Shown: positions 1-5,579 of the stretch, in pieces | Numbering within the stretch: position 1 is the stretch's first letter | Layout: each line of letters opens with the position of its first letter | Source of the DNA: RGIG3009 sp964389495 | GTDB lineage: Bacteria; Bacillota; Clostridia; Oscillospirales; Acutalibacteraceae | Assembly: GCA_964389495.1 (NCBI GenBank) | Contig: CAYMDU010000080.1 | Coordinates: 1-7,824 of the forward strand | Direction of reading: 5' to 3' | DNA length: 7,824 nt | Position numbers and translations under genes: made by a program | Notes under the pieces: generated by a model | The model's input: the letters and a program-made list of their open reading frames with translations, nothing else | What the model was told of the DNA's origin: nothing | Databases searched by the model: none

Positions 1-745
1 TTTCCTTGCCCTTGTCGTCCTTCTCCACCATAACGGAATCGCCGGCAAACGCTTCACCGGACAGGTCAACAAACAACTGCAAGTGGTCGGTGATAATCTT
101 GGCAGCCAACGAAACGGCTTCTTGCGCCGAAATGGTGCCGTTGGTCCAAACTTCCAAGCTCAGCTTGTCGTAGTCGGTGATTTGGCCCACACGCGTGTTG
201 CTCACGGCATAGTTCACCTTCACCACCGGCGTATAGATGGAGTCCACCGGAATCACACCGATAACCGGCTGCATGATCTGCTTGTTCCGCTCGGCCGGCA
301 CATAGCCGCGACCTTTGTCCAGCGTGATTTCCATAAACAACCGACCGCCCTCTGCCAATGTGGCAATGTGGGTGTCCGGCTCCAAAATCTCAACCTCGCT
401 GTCGCACTTGATCGAGCTGGCGGTAACTTCGCCGGGGCCTTCGGCTTCGATGTAAACGGTTTTGGGACCGTCGCCGTTGATTTTAAGTACCAAGTCTTTG
501 ATATTCAGCACAATCTCGGTGACATCTTCCTGAACACCTTCGATTGTGGAGAATTCATGCAGCACACCTTCGATTTTAACGGAAGTTACTGCCACACCCG
601 GCAAAGAGGAAAGCAACACACGGCGCAGGCTGTTGCCCAAAGTGGTGCCGTATCCTCTTTCCAACGGTTCCACAACGAACTTGCCGTAGGTACCGTCGGG
701 TGCGAGATCCAATGCTTCAATGCGGGGCTTTTCAATCTCAATCAT
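1..745 (-). CDS. rpoA: DNA-directed RNA polymerase subunit alpha, 5' part (partial at window edge)
   Basis: Alpha is the assembly scaffold of RNA polymerase: two copies dimerise and bind beta and beta'. The frame opens with ATG at 745-743 and runs off the window after 248 residues, so the stop lies outside; full-length alpha is normally about 315 residues. The visible part is the N-terminal assembly domain. It includes the dimerisation signature around residues 27-50 (PLERGYGTTLGNSLRRVLLS), a central insert at about 55-170 and the closing helix at about 206-226 (SAQEAVSLAAKIITDHLQLF). The last 20 residues are an acidic/basic linker (VEKDDKGKE); the C-terminal domain that binds UP elements and activators is not in the window. 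An AAGGAGGG SD lies 6 nt before the ATG. A 98-nt structured spacer separates it from rpsD, far longer than most gaps here, which hints at separate translational control. Identity is certain. Confidence 0.98.
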   Translation of the reverse strand, partial: MIEIEKPRIEALDLAPDGTYGKFVVEPLERGYGTTLGNSLRRVLLSSLPGVAVTSVKIEGVLHEFSTIEGVQEDVTEIVLNIKDLVLKINGDGPKTVYIEAEGPGEVTASSIKCDSEVEILEPDTHIATLAEGGRLFMEITLDKGRGYVPAERNKQIMQPVIGVIPVDSIYTPVVKVNYAVSNTRVGQITDYDKLSLEVWTNGTISAQEAVSLAAKIITDHLQLFVDLSGEAFAGDSVMVEKDDKGKE

Positions 746-751
746 TCAAAA

Positions 752-759
752 CCCTCCTT
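752..759 (-). promoter_or_regulatory. Shine-Dalgarno sequence of rpoA, potentially masked
   Basis: AAGGAGGG on the minus strand lies 6 nt before the rpoA ATG and fixes that start. Its GGAGG core (757-753) is complementary to CCTCC at 774-770 just upstream, so the site may be sequestered in the mRNA. The complementarity is read directly; the regulatory effect is inference. Confidence 0.85.
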
Positions 760-834
760 ATAGTCCATGGGAGGCTCGCCGCTGAAAAGCGGCTACACCG
801 TCCGCGATGTTGTTCAAACAACGCCTATGCGGCG
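753..834 (-). other. Structured rpsD-rpoA intercistronic leader (four short stems)
   Basis: The 98-nt gap between rpsD and rpoA contains four successive inverted repeats in transcript order. They are CGCC/GGCG with a 5-nt loop (834-822); GTTGT/ACAAC with a 4-nt loop (822-809, sharing one base with the first); GCCGCT/AGCGGC with a UUUC loop (793-778); and CCTCC/GGAGG with a 12-nt loop (774-753), whose 3' arm is the rpoA SD core. No T-tract follows any of them, so none is an intrinsic terminator. Individual stems are short and could be chance in GC-rich DNA; their density and the SD overlap make a translational leader plausible. No folding energies were calculated. Confidence 0.45.
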
Positions 835-843
835 CAGCGGCTA

Positions 844-1473
844 TTACTTCGAGTACAACTCGACAATCAGCGTTTCCTCAACAGGCAGATCGATGTCCTC
901 GCGGTTGGGAACAGCCACAATCTTGGCTTCCCACGCATCGCGATTCAATTCCAGCCACTTCGGAACCGGACGAGAGCTGTTTGCCTCGGAAATAGCCTTC
1001 ATTTTTTCTAACGAGCGGCTGGTTTCTTTCACCGCCACCACCTGGCCGGCTTTCGTCAGGAAGGAGGGAATGTTCACTTTGCGGCCGTTAACCGTAAAAT
1101 GGCCCTGAGTCACCAACTGACGCGCTTCGGCGCGAGAGCTGGCAAAACCCAAACGATAGACGACATTATCCAAACGGGATTCCAACAAGCGAAGCAGGTT
1201 TTCACCCGTCACGCCTTGCATTTTAGAAGCCAATTCAAAGTAATGACGGAATTGGCCTTCCAAAACACCATAGTAGCGTCTTACAAACTGCTTTGTGCGC
1301 AGCTGCTTGCCATACTCGGAAACCTTGCGGTTGCGAGCCTGACCGTGCTGGCCGGGGGCATAGGCCCGACGGCTGAGTGCACATTTCGCAGTGTAGCAAC
1401 GCTCACCTTTCAAAAACAATTTCTGTCCTTCACGGCGGCAAAGTCTGCACACCGCACCGGTATATCTTGCCAT
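844..1473 (-). CDS. rpsD: 30S ribosomal protein S4 (zinc-binding form)
   Basis: S4 is a primary 16S rRNA binder that nucleates assembly of the 30S body and helps proofreading at the mRNA entry side. The protein has 209 residues, close to the usual 200-210. The N-terminus (MARYTGAVCRLCRREG) carries Cys9, Cys12, Cys26 and Cys31, a C-X2-C-X13-C-X4-C zinc site typical of the C+ form. The S4 RNA-binding domain follows at about 99-161 (ESRLDNVVYRLGFASSRAEA, then the TQGHFTVNGRKVNIPS turn). The C-terminal segment ends in VEETLIVELYSK. The ATG at 1473 is preceded by GGAGGTG at good spacing, 27 nt after rpsK. In enterobacteria S4 represses the alpha operon from a site in the rpsM leader; whether it does so here cannot be told from sequence. 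Bacillus keeps rpsD elsewhere, whereas this location is common in Clostridia. Confidence 0.98.
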   Translation of the reverse strand: MARYTGAVCRLCRREGQKLFLKGERCYTAKCALSRRAYAPGQHGQARNRKVSEYGKQLRTKQFVRRYYGVLEGQFRHYFELASKMQGVTGENLLRLLESRLDNVVYRLGFASSRAEARQLVTQGHFTVNGRKVNIPSFLTKAGQVVAVKETSRSLEKMKAISEANSSRPVPKWLELNRDAWEAKIVAVPNREDIDLPVEETLIVELYSK

Positions 1474-1500
1474 AATGGTTGCACCTCCTGCTTTCTCGTG

Positions 1501-1905
1501 TTATACGCGTCTTCTTTTGGGAGGACGGCATCCGTTGTGCGGAACCGGAGTCACATCTTTAATCATGGTGACATCCAATCCCGCCGTTTGCAGCGCACGG
1601 ATCGCCGCTTCGCGTCCGGCACCGGGGCCCTTAACATAGACCTCAACCGTCTTCAAGCCGTGCTCCATCGCCGCTTTTGCAGCGGTTTCCGCAGCTGTTT
1701 GAGCTGCGAAAGGAGTGGATTTCCGCGAACCGCGGAAGCCCAACTCGCCGGCGCTCGCCCACGACAATGCGTTGCCTTGCGTATCCGTAATTGTCACAAT
1801 CGTGTTGTTGAATGTGGACTGGATATGTGCGGCGCCACGCTCAATATTTTTCCGTTCCTTGCGGCGGACAGTACCTTTTTTCGCCGTTGTCTTTGCAGCA
1901 GCCAT
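1501..1905 (-). CDS. rpsK: 30S ribosomal protein S11
   Basis: S11 sits on the 30S platform, next to S6/S18 and near the mRNA exit site. The protein has 134 residues, in the normal range of about 125-135. It has a basic N-terminal extension (residues 1-22), the core strand region AAHIQSTFNNTIVTITD (25-41), the conserved GFRGSRKSTPFAAQTAAE block (56-73), VKGPGAGREAAIRAL (91-105) and the invariant tail PHNGCRPPKRRRV (122-134). The start is ATG at 1905-1903: AGGAGGG at 1921-1915 lies 9 nt upstream. An in-frame TTG at 1911 would add two residues but sits only 3 nt from that SD. It lies 18 nt after rpsM and 27 nt before rpsD, consistent with one transcript. Confidence 0.98.
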   Translation of the reverse strand: MAAAKTTAKKGTVRRKERKNIERGAAHIQSTFNNTIVTITDTQGNALSWASAGELGFRGSRKSTPFAAQTAAETAAKAAMEHGLKTVEVYVKGPGAGREAAIRALQTAGLDVTMIKDVTPVPHNGCRPPKRRRV

Positions 1906-1923
1906 TCTCAATATCCCTCCTGC

Positions 1924-2292
1924 TTACTTCTTCTTGTTAGCAATGGTCTTCTTCGGGCCCTTGCGCGTACGAGCGTTCGTCTTGGAACGCTGGCCGCGAA
2001 CCGGCAGGCCCTTGCGATGACGCAGACCGCGATAACTACCGATTTCGATCAGGCGCTTGATGTCAAACGCGATGTCGCGGCGCAGGTCGCCTTCCACCAC
2101 GCAGTTGTGGTCGATGTACTCACGCAGCTTCGAAACCTCGTCCTCCGTCAGGTCCCGCACGCGGGTATCCGGATTCACGCCGGAAGCCGCCAAAATGTCG
2201 TTTGCCGTTTTACGGCCGATACCGTAGATGTAGGTCAGACCGATCTCCACGCGCTTGTCGCGGGGCAGGTCAACACCAGCAATACGTGCCAT
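1924..2292 (-). CDS. rpsM: 30S ribosomal protein S13
   Basis: S13 lies in the 30S head, contacts the P-site tRNA through its C-terminal tail and forms inter-subunit bridges with the 50S. The protein has 122 residues, which is standard. It starts MARIAGVDLPRDKRVEIGLT, has the helix-hairpin-helix region around 15-50 with the YGIGRKTA motif, then VEGDLRRDIAFDIKRL (66-81), and the conserved basic tail SYRGLRHRKGLPVRGQRSKT (86-105) ending in lysines. ATG at 2292 is preceded by AAAGGAAGG with 6 nt spacing, a slightly imperfect SD compared with its neighbours. The 49-nt leader between rpmJ and rpsM contains a perfect GC hairpin. In E. coli this leader position is the S4 target; no sequence resemblance to that element is claimed here. 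Confidence 0.98.
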   Translation of the reverse strand: MARIAGVDLPRDKRVEIGLTYIYGIGRKTANDILAASGVNPDTRVRDLTEDEVSKLREYIDHNCVVEGDLRRDIAFDIKRLIEIGSYRGLRHRKGLPVRGQRSKTNARTRKGPKKTIANKKK

Positions 2293-2314
2293 ATATATCC
2301 TTCCTTTCGGTTAT

Positions 2315-2330
2315 GCCGCCGAGGGGCGGC
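2315..2330 (-). other. GC hairpin in the rpsM leader
   Basis: GCCGCC and GGCGGC form a perfect 6-bp all-GC stem with a 4-nt loop (CCUC in the transcript), 22 nt before the rpsM start and 11 nt after the rpmJ stop. It is followed by AUAACCGAAAGGAAGG, not a U-tract, so it is not a terminator. It could insulate rpmJ from rpsM, pause polymerase or be bound by a ribosomal protein; function is inference. Confidence 0.5.
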
Positions 2331-2341
2331 TTCAGTCTGCG

Positions 2342-2455
2342 TCAGCCCTGACGCTGCTTGTGCTTGGGGTTCTCGCAAATGACCATGATGCGGCCCTTGC
2401 GCTTGATGATCTTGCATTTTTCGCAGATTTTCTTGACAGAAGGTCTGACTTTCAT
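2342..2455 (-). CDS. rpmJ: 50S ribosomal protein L36 (zinc-binding form)
   Basis: L36 is the smallest 50S protein and binds 23S rRNA near the GTPase-associated region. The frame reads ATG at 2455 to TGA at 2344-2342 and encodes 37 residues, the canonical length. The sequence begins MKVRPSVKKICEKCKIIKRK and ends in NPKHKQRQG. Cys11, Cys14, Cys27 and His32 form the C-X2-C-X12-C-X4-H zinc ribbon, so this is the zinc-containing C+ paralogue rather than the zinc-free form. A perfect AAGGAGGT SD precedes the start. This is the only gene in the window ending in TGA rather than TAA. Its position between infA and rpsM is the textbook one. Confidence 0.98.
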   Translation of the reverse strand: MKVRPSVKKICEKCKIIKRKGRIMVICENPKHKQRQG

Positions 2456-2521
2456 GAAAATACCTCCTTTTATGCTTTTACCGTTGTGGTCTTTGACCCG
2501 CGCGCTTGGCGGCTCTCAACC

Positions 2522-2740
2522 TTATTTCGTTCTCCATGTGATTCGACCTTTGGTCAAATCGTACGGAGACATCTCCACTGTGACCTTGTCACCCGGCAAA
2601 ATGCGAATGAAGTTCATGCGCAATTTACCGGAGATATGTGCGAGAATTTGATGGCCGTTGGGAAGCTCCACCTGAAACTGCGCGTTCGGCAAAGCCTCAA
2701 CCACGACACCCTCCAGTTCGATAACATCCGACTTGGACAT
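2522..2740 (-). CDS. infA: Translation initiation factor IF-1
   Basis: IF-1 binds the ribosomal A site during initiation and assists IF-2 and IF-3 in selecting initiator tRNA and start codon. The protein has 72 residues, exactly the usual length, and is a single S1-like OB fold. Recognisable blocks are MSKSDVIELEGVVVEALPNA (1-20), FQVELPNGHQILAHISGKLR (22-41), MNFIRILPGDKVTVEMSPYD (42-61) and LTKGRITWR (62-70). The ATG at 2740 is preceded by GGGAGGAG with 5 nt spacing. It starts 18 nt after the map stop and is followed by a 66-nt gap to rpmJ in which I see only the rpmJ SD and a very short GGTC/GACC repeat. Confidence 0.98.
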   Translation of the reverse strand: MSKSDVIELEGVVVEALPNAQFQVELPNGHQILAHISGKLRMNFIRILPGDKVTVEMSPYDLTKGRITWRTK

Positions 2741-2758
2741 GCGGGCTCCTCCCTCTCA

Positions 2759-3505
2759 TTACGGCATGGTCATAATCACCGGGCCGTCTTGCGTAATAGC
2801 AATTGTATGCTCAAAGTGAGCAGACAGCTTACCGTCCTGCGTAACCGTCGTCCATCCGTCCTTCAAGACTCGAACCTCCGGACCGCCCATATTGATCATA
2901 GGCTCAATGGCTAAGGTCATTCCCGGCAACAGTCGCGGACCGCGACCGGGAGTACCGAAGTTGGGGACGCTGGGGTCTTCGTGCAGATTCGTGCCTACTC
3001 CGTGGCCGACAAATTGCCGTACAACCGAGTAACCACGCATCTCGACATACCGTTGAACAGCCGAACCGATATCGCCGATTCGATTGCCCGCAACCGCTTG
3101 CGCAATTCCTTCGTGCAAGCTTTCTTTGGTTGTTGCCAACAACCGTTCCGCCTCCGGCGAGATATCTCCGGCCGGGAAGGTGGCGGCGTTATCACCGTTA
3201 AAACCGTTGAAATACGCGCCCACATCAATGCTGACAATATCGCCCGCCTTGATAACGCGATTGCCCGGTATGCCGTGGATAACCGTTTCGTTCACCGAAA
3301 TACAGGCGCTGGCGGGAAATCCCCCGTATCCCAGAAAGTTGGGCTTGGCGCCCTGACTTTCAATATAACGGCGAATAATTCGATCGATTTCACCGGTTGT
3401 TACACCGGGTTCAACCGCTTCGCCGGCCAGCTTTAGCGCCCGCGCCGAGATGATACACGCTTCCCGCATCATGGAAAGCTCTCGGCTGTTTTTTATGGAA
3501 ATCAT
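2759..3505 (-). CDS. map: Type I methionine aminopeptidase
   Basis: This cytosolic metalloenzyme removes the initiator methionine from nascent proteins. The 248-residue chain lacks the N-terminal zinc-finger extension of some relatives. The pita-bread fold metal ligands are all present: Asp94 (SIDVGA), Asp105 (NGFNGDNAATF), His168 (VGHGVG), Glu201 (AIEPM) and Glu232 (FEHT). The catalytic-site histidines are His77 (NETVIHG) and His175 (NLHEDP). The start is ATG at 3505-3503, giving the familiar opening MISIKNSRELSMMREA, with GAGGAA (3518-3513) 7 nt upstream inside the end of adk. An upstream in-frame TTG at 3520 lies inside adk and has no better SD. Only 4 nt separate the adk stop from this ATG, so translational coupling is likely. 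Confidence 0.97.
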   Translation of the reverse strand: MISIKNSRELSMMREACIISARALKLAGEAVEPGVTTGEIDRIIRRYIESQGAKPNFLGYGGFPASACISVNETVIHGIPGNRVIKAGDIVSIDVGAYFNGFNGDNAATFPAGDISPEAERLLATTKESLHEGIAQAVAGNRIGDIGSAVQRYVEMRGYSVVRQFVGHGVGTNLHEDPSVPNFGTPGRGPRLLPGMTLAIEPMINMGGPEVRVLKDGWTTVTQDGKLSAHFEHTIAITQDGPVIMTMP

Positions 3506-3509
3506 AATC

Positions 3510-4142
3510 TTATTCCTCAACAGCAGCCAATGTTAACTTGGTGGTTTCGGAAACTTCTTCCTGACCTTCCACGATAACCAGCTTGCCGCAACGGCTGTAA
3601 TAGTCTTTCAGCGGTTCGGTTTGATCATGATATACCTGCAAGCGCTCCCGAACGGTGTCCGGATGGTCGTCCTTGCGCTGAACAAGGGTGCTGCCACACT
3701 TGTCGCACACATCCGCCACCGCCGGCTTTTTATAGTCGAGATGGTAGGATGCACCGCACGCGGGGCAAACACGGCGACCCGATACACGCCGGGCAATGGT
3801 TTCGTCCGCAACCTCGATATCGATTACGCGGTCAATCTCCACACCCATGCGGTCAAGTGCCTCGGCTTGCGGAATGGTACGCGGAAAGCCGTCCAGAATG
3901 AATCCGTTTTGGCAATCGGCTTGCGACAGGCGGTCGCGGATAATGCCGATGACAACCTCGTCGGGAACCAGCCGCCCCGAATCCATATATTCCTTTGCTT
4001 TCTGCCCCATTTCCGTGCCGCTTTTCAGCGCTTCACGGATAATATTACCCGTGGAAATTGTGGGAATGCTCAGGTGCTCACTGATGATTTCAGCCTGTGT
4101 GCCTTTGCCGGCACCCGGGGCACCCAATAGAATCAGCTTCAT
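3510..4142 (-). CDS. adk: Adenylate kinase (zinc-LID form)
   Basis: Adenylate kinase interconverts ATP + AMP and 2 ADP, keeping adenylate pools balanced in the cytosol. The protein has 210 residues, usual for the long bacterial form. It contains the P-loop GAPGAGKGT (7-15), the AMP-binding helix after STGN (30-33), the FILDGFPRT motif (81-89) with the arginine that binds AMP, and a LID domain at about 122-159. Cys126, Cys129, Cys146 and Cys149 make a C-X2-C-X16-C-X2-C zinc site, common in Gram-positive enzymes. The DDHPDTVRERL segment follows. Residue 33, usually Asp (STGD), is Asn here, probably tolerated since the rest of the site is intact. ATG at 4142 has only a weak SD (GAGAGGG, 6 nt spacing), the poorest in the window, after a 98-nt spacer. 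Confidence 0.98.
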   Translation of the reverse strand: MKLILLGAPGAGKGTQAEIISEHLSIPTISTGNIIREALKSGTEMGQKAKEYMDSGRLVPDEVVIGIIRDRLSQADCQNGFILDGFPRTIPQAEALDRMGVEIDRVIDIEVADETIARRVSGRRVCPACGASYHLDYKKPAVADVCDKCGSTLVQRKDDHPDTVRERLQVYHDQTEPLKDYYSRCGKLVIVEGQEEVSETTKLTLAAVEE

Positions 4143-4178
4143 AAGAAACCCTCTCTTTCTCTGCCATGCAAGCCATTC

Positions 4179-4208
4179 TCGCCGTCCGGCTTTTGGCCGG
4201 ACGGGCGA
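4179..4208 (-). other. Strong secY-adk intercistronic hairpin
   Basis: The minus-strand arms GTCCGGC and GCCGGAC pair perfectly over 7 bp (4202-4196 with 4190-4184) around a 5-nt CAAAA loop. Outside that, CC/GG and CGA/TCG continue the stem past a single bulged base (one of 4203-4205), for about 12 bp in all. It lies 32 nt downstream of the secY stop and 36 nt upstream of adk. The transcript continues GAAUGG after the stem, so it lacks the U-tract of an intrinsic terminator. On the minus strand the Ts precede it instead. A role as an mRNA-stability or processing element between secY and adk is inference. Confidence 0.6.
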
Positions 4209-4240
4209 AAAACAGCCTACTTTACAATTCGGATGAGTTG

Positions 4241-5578
4241 TTACTCCAAGAAGCCTTTGTAGTGGCGCATCATCATTTGGCTTTCAATCTGCTGTGTGGT
4301 TTCCAAAGCCACGCCGACCACGATCATAACGGAAGTACCGCCCAAAGTCAGGCCGTAGAATCCGCTGACCTTGCCGAACAGGCTGGGGAACAACGCGATA
4401 AAGCCAAGGAACAGTGCGCCGATCAAGGTTACCTTGTTCAAAACACGCTTGATATAATCCGAAGTGGGTTTCCCCGGACGGTAGCCCGGAATGGCACCCG
4501 AATTTTTACGGAGATTATTGGCCATCTCCACCGGATTATACTGAATGGTGACATAGAAGAAGGCGAAACCTATGATCAACACGAAATAAAGAAGAATGTA
4601 AACCCAGCTATTTTGCTTAAAGGCATTCAGGAACCAGTTGTCCTCCCAGCCAAAGAAAGTAGCCAGAATCGAGGGAAGCGACACAATCGACGACGCCAAA
4701 ATGATCGGCATAACACCGGACATATTGACTTTGATCGGAATAAATGTGTTCTGCCCACCGTACATCTTCCGCCCGACAACACGCTTGGCATATTGTACGG
4801 GAATGCGGCGTTCCGCATCGGTGATAAACACGATAAGCCCGATAATTGCCAAAAAGATGAGCAACACAACCGGCACCAAAATAATGTTTTTGATGGCATC
4901 GGAGCTTTGGCCCAACATGGCAATACCGGCATCGTAGAACCACGCCCACAGTGTGCGGGCAGCCGACGGAATACTGGACAGGATACCGGCAAACAGCAAA
5001 ATGGAAATGCCGTTACCGATTCCTTTTTCGTTAATTTGCTCGCCCAACCACATGATGAGTGCGGAACCGGCGACAAAGCAGGCAATGATTACTATTGCGG
5101 CAAACCAAGCGTTGAATCCGTTTTGAGCTTCTTCAACAAGCACATTGCCGTAGTTGCGGTTGTACCGCAACATGAAATAGTAGGCCACGCCCAAGAGCAA
5201 GCCCAAGCCCACCGTAACAAAGCGGGTGATTTTTCCGAGCACTTTCCGGCCGGCTTCGCCGTCTTTGGACAGCTGTTCCAGCTTCGGAATGGCCACTGTC
5301 AGCAATTGAATAATAATGCTGGCATTGATATACGGCGTGATCGACAATGCAAAAATGCTGGCATCCGAAAAACCGCCGCCGGAAATCATGGTTAAGTAAT
5401 CCATGAAACTTGCCCCGTTACCTCCGATATTGGCCACCGCTTCGGTCAGTGCCTCCACATCCACAAAAGGAACGGTGATGGCCGAGCCGATACGGAAAAT
5501 CAGCACAATAAACAGAGTGTACAGGATTTTTTTGCGCAGGTCAGTGATCTTCCAAGCGTTCCGCAGAGTCTGAAACAC
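4241..5578 (-). CDS. secY: Preprotein translocase subunit SecY
   Basis: SecY is the ten-helix channel subunit of the SecYEG translocon that passes or inserts proteins at the cytoplasmic membrane. The protein has 445 residues, in the normal range. Hydrophobic segments are visible at roughly 17-37, 74-97, 117-138, 157-177, 189-206, 230-252, 281-309, 324-346, 382-400 and 408-425, matching TM1-TM10. The plug/TM2 signature SGGGFSDASIFALSITPYIN (66-85) is present, as is the cytosolic C5 loop with GAIPGYRPGKPTSDYI (361-376), whose conserved Arg367 contacts SecA and ribosomes. The start is GTG at 5578-5576, one nt after the rplO stop, with GAGGTGATC (5591-5583) inside the rplO end. No ATG fits the family N-terminus better. 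The rplO overlap implies translational coupling. Confidence 0.98.
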   Translation of the reverse strand: MFQTLRNAWKITDLRKKILYTLFIVLIFRIGSAITVPFVDVEALTEAVANIGGNGASFMDYLTMISGGGFSDASIFALSITPYINASIIIQLLTVAIPKLEQLSKDGEAGRKVLGKITRFVTVGLGLLLGVAYYFMLRYNRNYGNVLVEEAQNGFNAWFAAIVIIACFVAGSALIMWLGEQINEKGIGNGISILLFAGILSSIPSAARTLWAWFYDAGIAMLGQSSDAIKNIILVPVVLLIFLAIIGLIVFITDAERRIPVQYAKRVVGRKMYGGQNTFIPIKVNMSGVMPIILASSIVSLPSILATFFGWEDNWFLNAFKQNSWVYILLYFVLIIGFAFFYVTIQYNPVEMANNLRKNSGAIPGYRPGKPTSDYIKRVLNKVTLIGALFLGFIALFPSLFGKVSGFYGLTLGGTSVMIVVGVALETTQQIESQMMMRHYKGFLE

Positions 5579-5579
5579 G

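Noticed and set aside
1906..1911. Upstream TTG start for rpsK (two extra residues)
   Set aside because: Only 3 nt from the SD, whereas the ATG at 1905 is at 9 nt and gives the usual S11 start.
2293..2341. E. coli-type S4 pseudoknot (alpha operon leader)
   Set aside because: The leader is only 49 nt and contains one simple hairpin; no sign of the double pseudoknot.
1099..2382. A 427-codon open frame on the plus strand
   Set aside because: It lies antisense to rpsD, rpsK and rpsM, has no family resemblance and no coherent SD, and is explained by codon bias of the real genes on the other strand.
3506..3520. Upstream TTG start for map (five extra residues)
   Set aside because: It overlaps the GAGGAA SD and the adk end; the ATG at 3505 gives the family N-terminus MISIK.
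4144..4160. A/U-rich AGAAA/TTTCT repeat around the adk SD
   Set aside because: Only five weak pairs with a 7-nt loop; the SD would be in the loop, not masked. Too weak to call.
4143..4176. Short frame from ATG at 4176 running into adk in another phase
   Set aside because: Weak SD, about 30 codons, overlaps the adk start out of phase and resembles nothing; treated as chance.
4179..4208. secY-adk hairpin as an intrinsic terminator
   Set aside because: No T-tract after the stem in the direction of transcription; on the plus strand no gene ends there.
4143..4240. Internal promoter for adk
   Set aside because: I looked for paired -35/-10 boxes on the minus strand and found only TTGTAA-like fragments without a matching -10 at proper spacing.
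4166..5395. A 409-codon open frame on the plus strand
   Set aside because: It is antisense to secY; its His/Gln/Asn-rich composition is what the reverse complement of a hydrophobic membrane protein gives. No independent coding sign.
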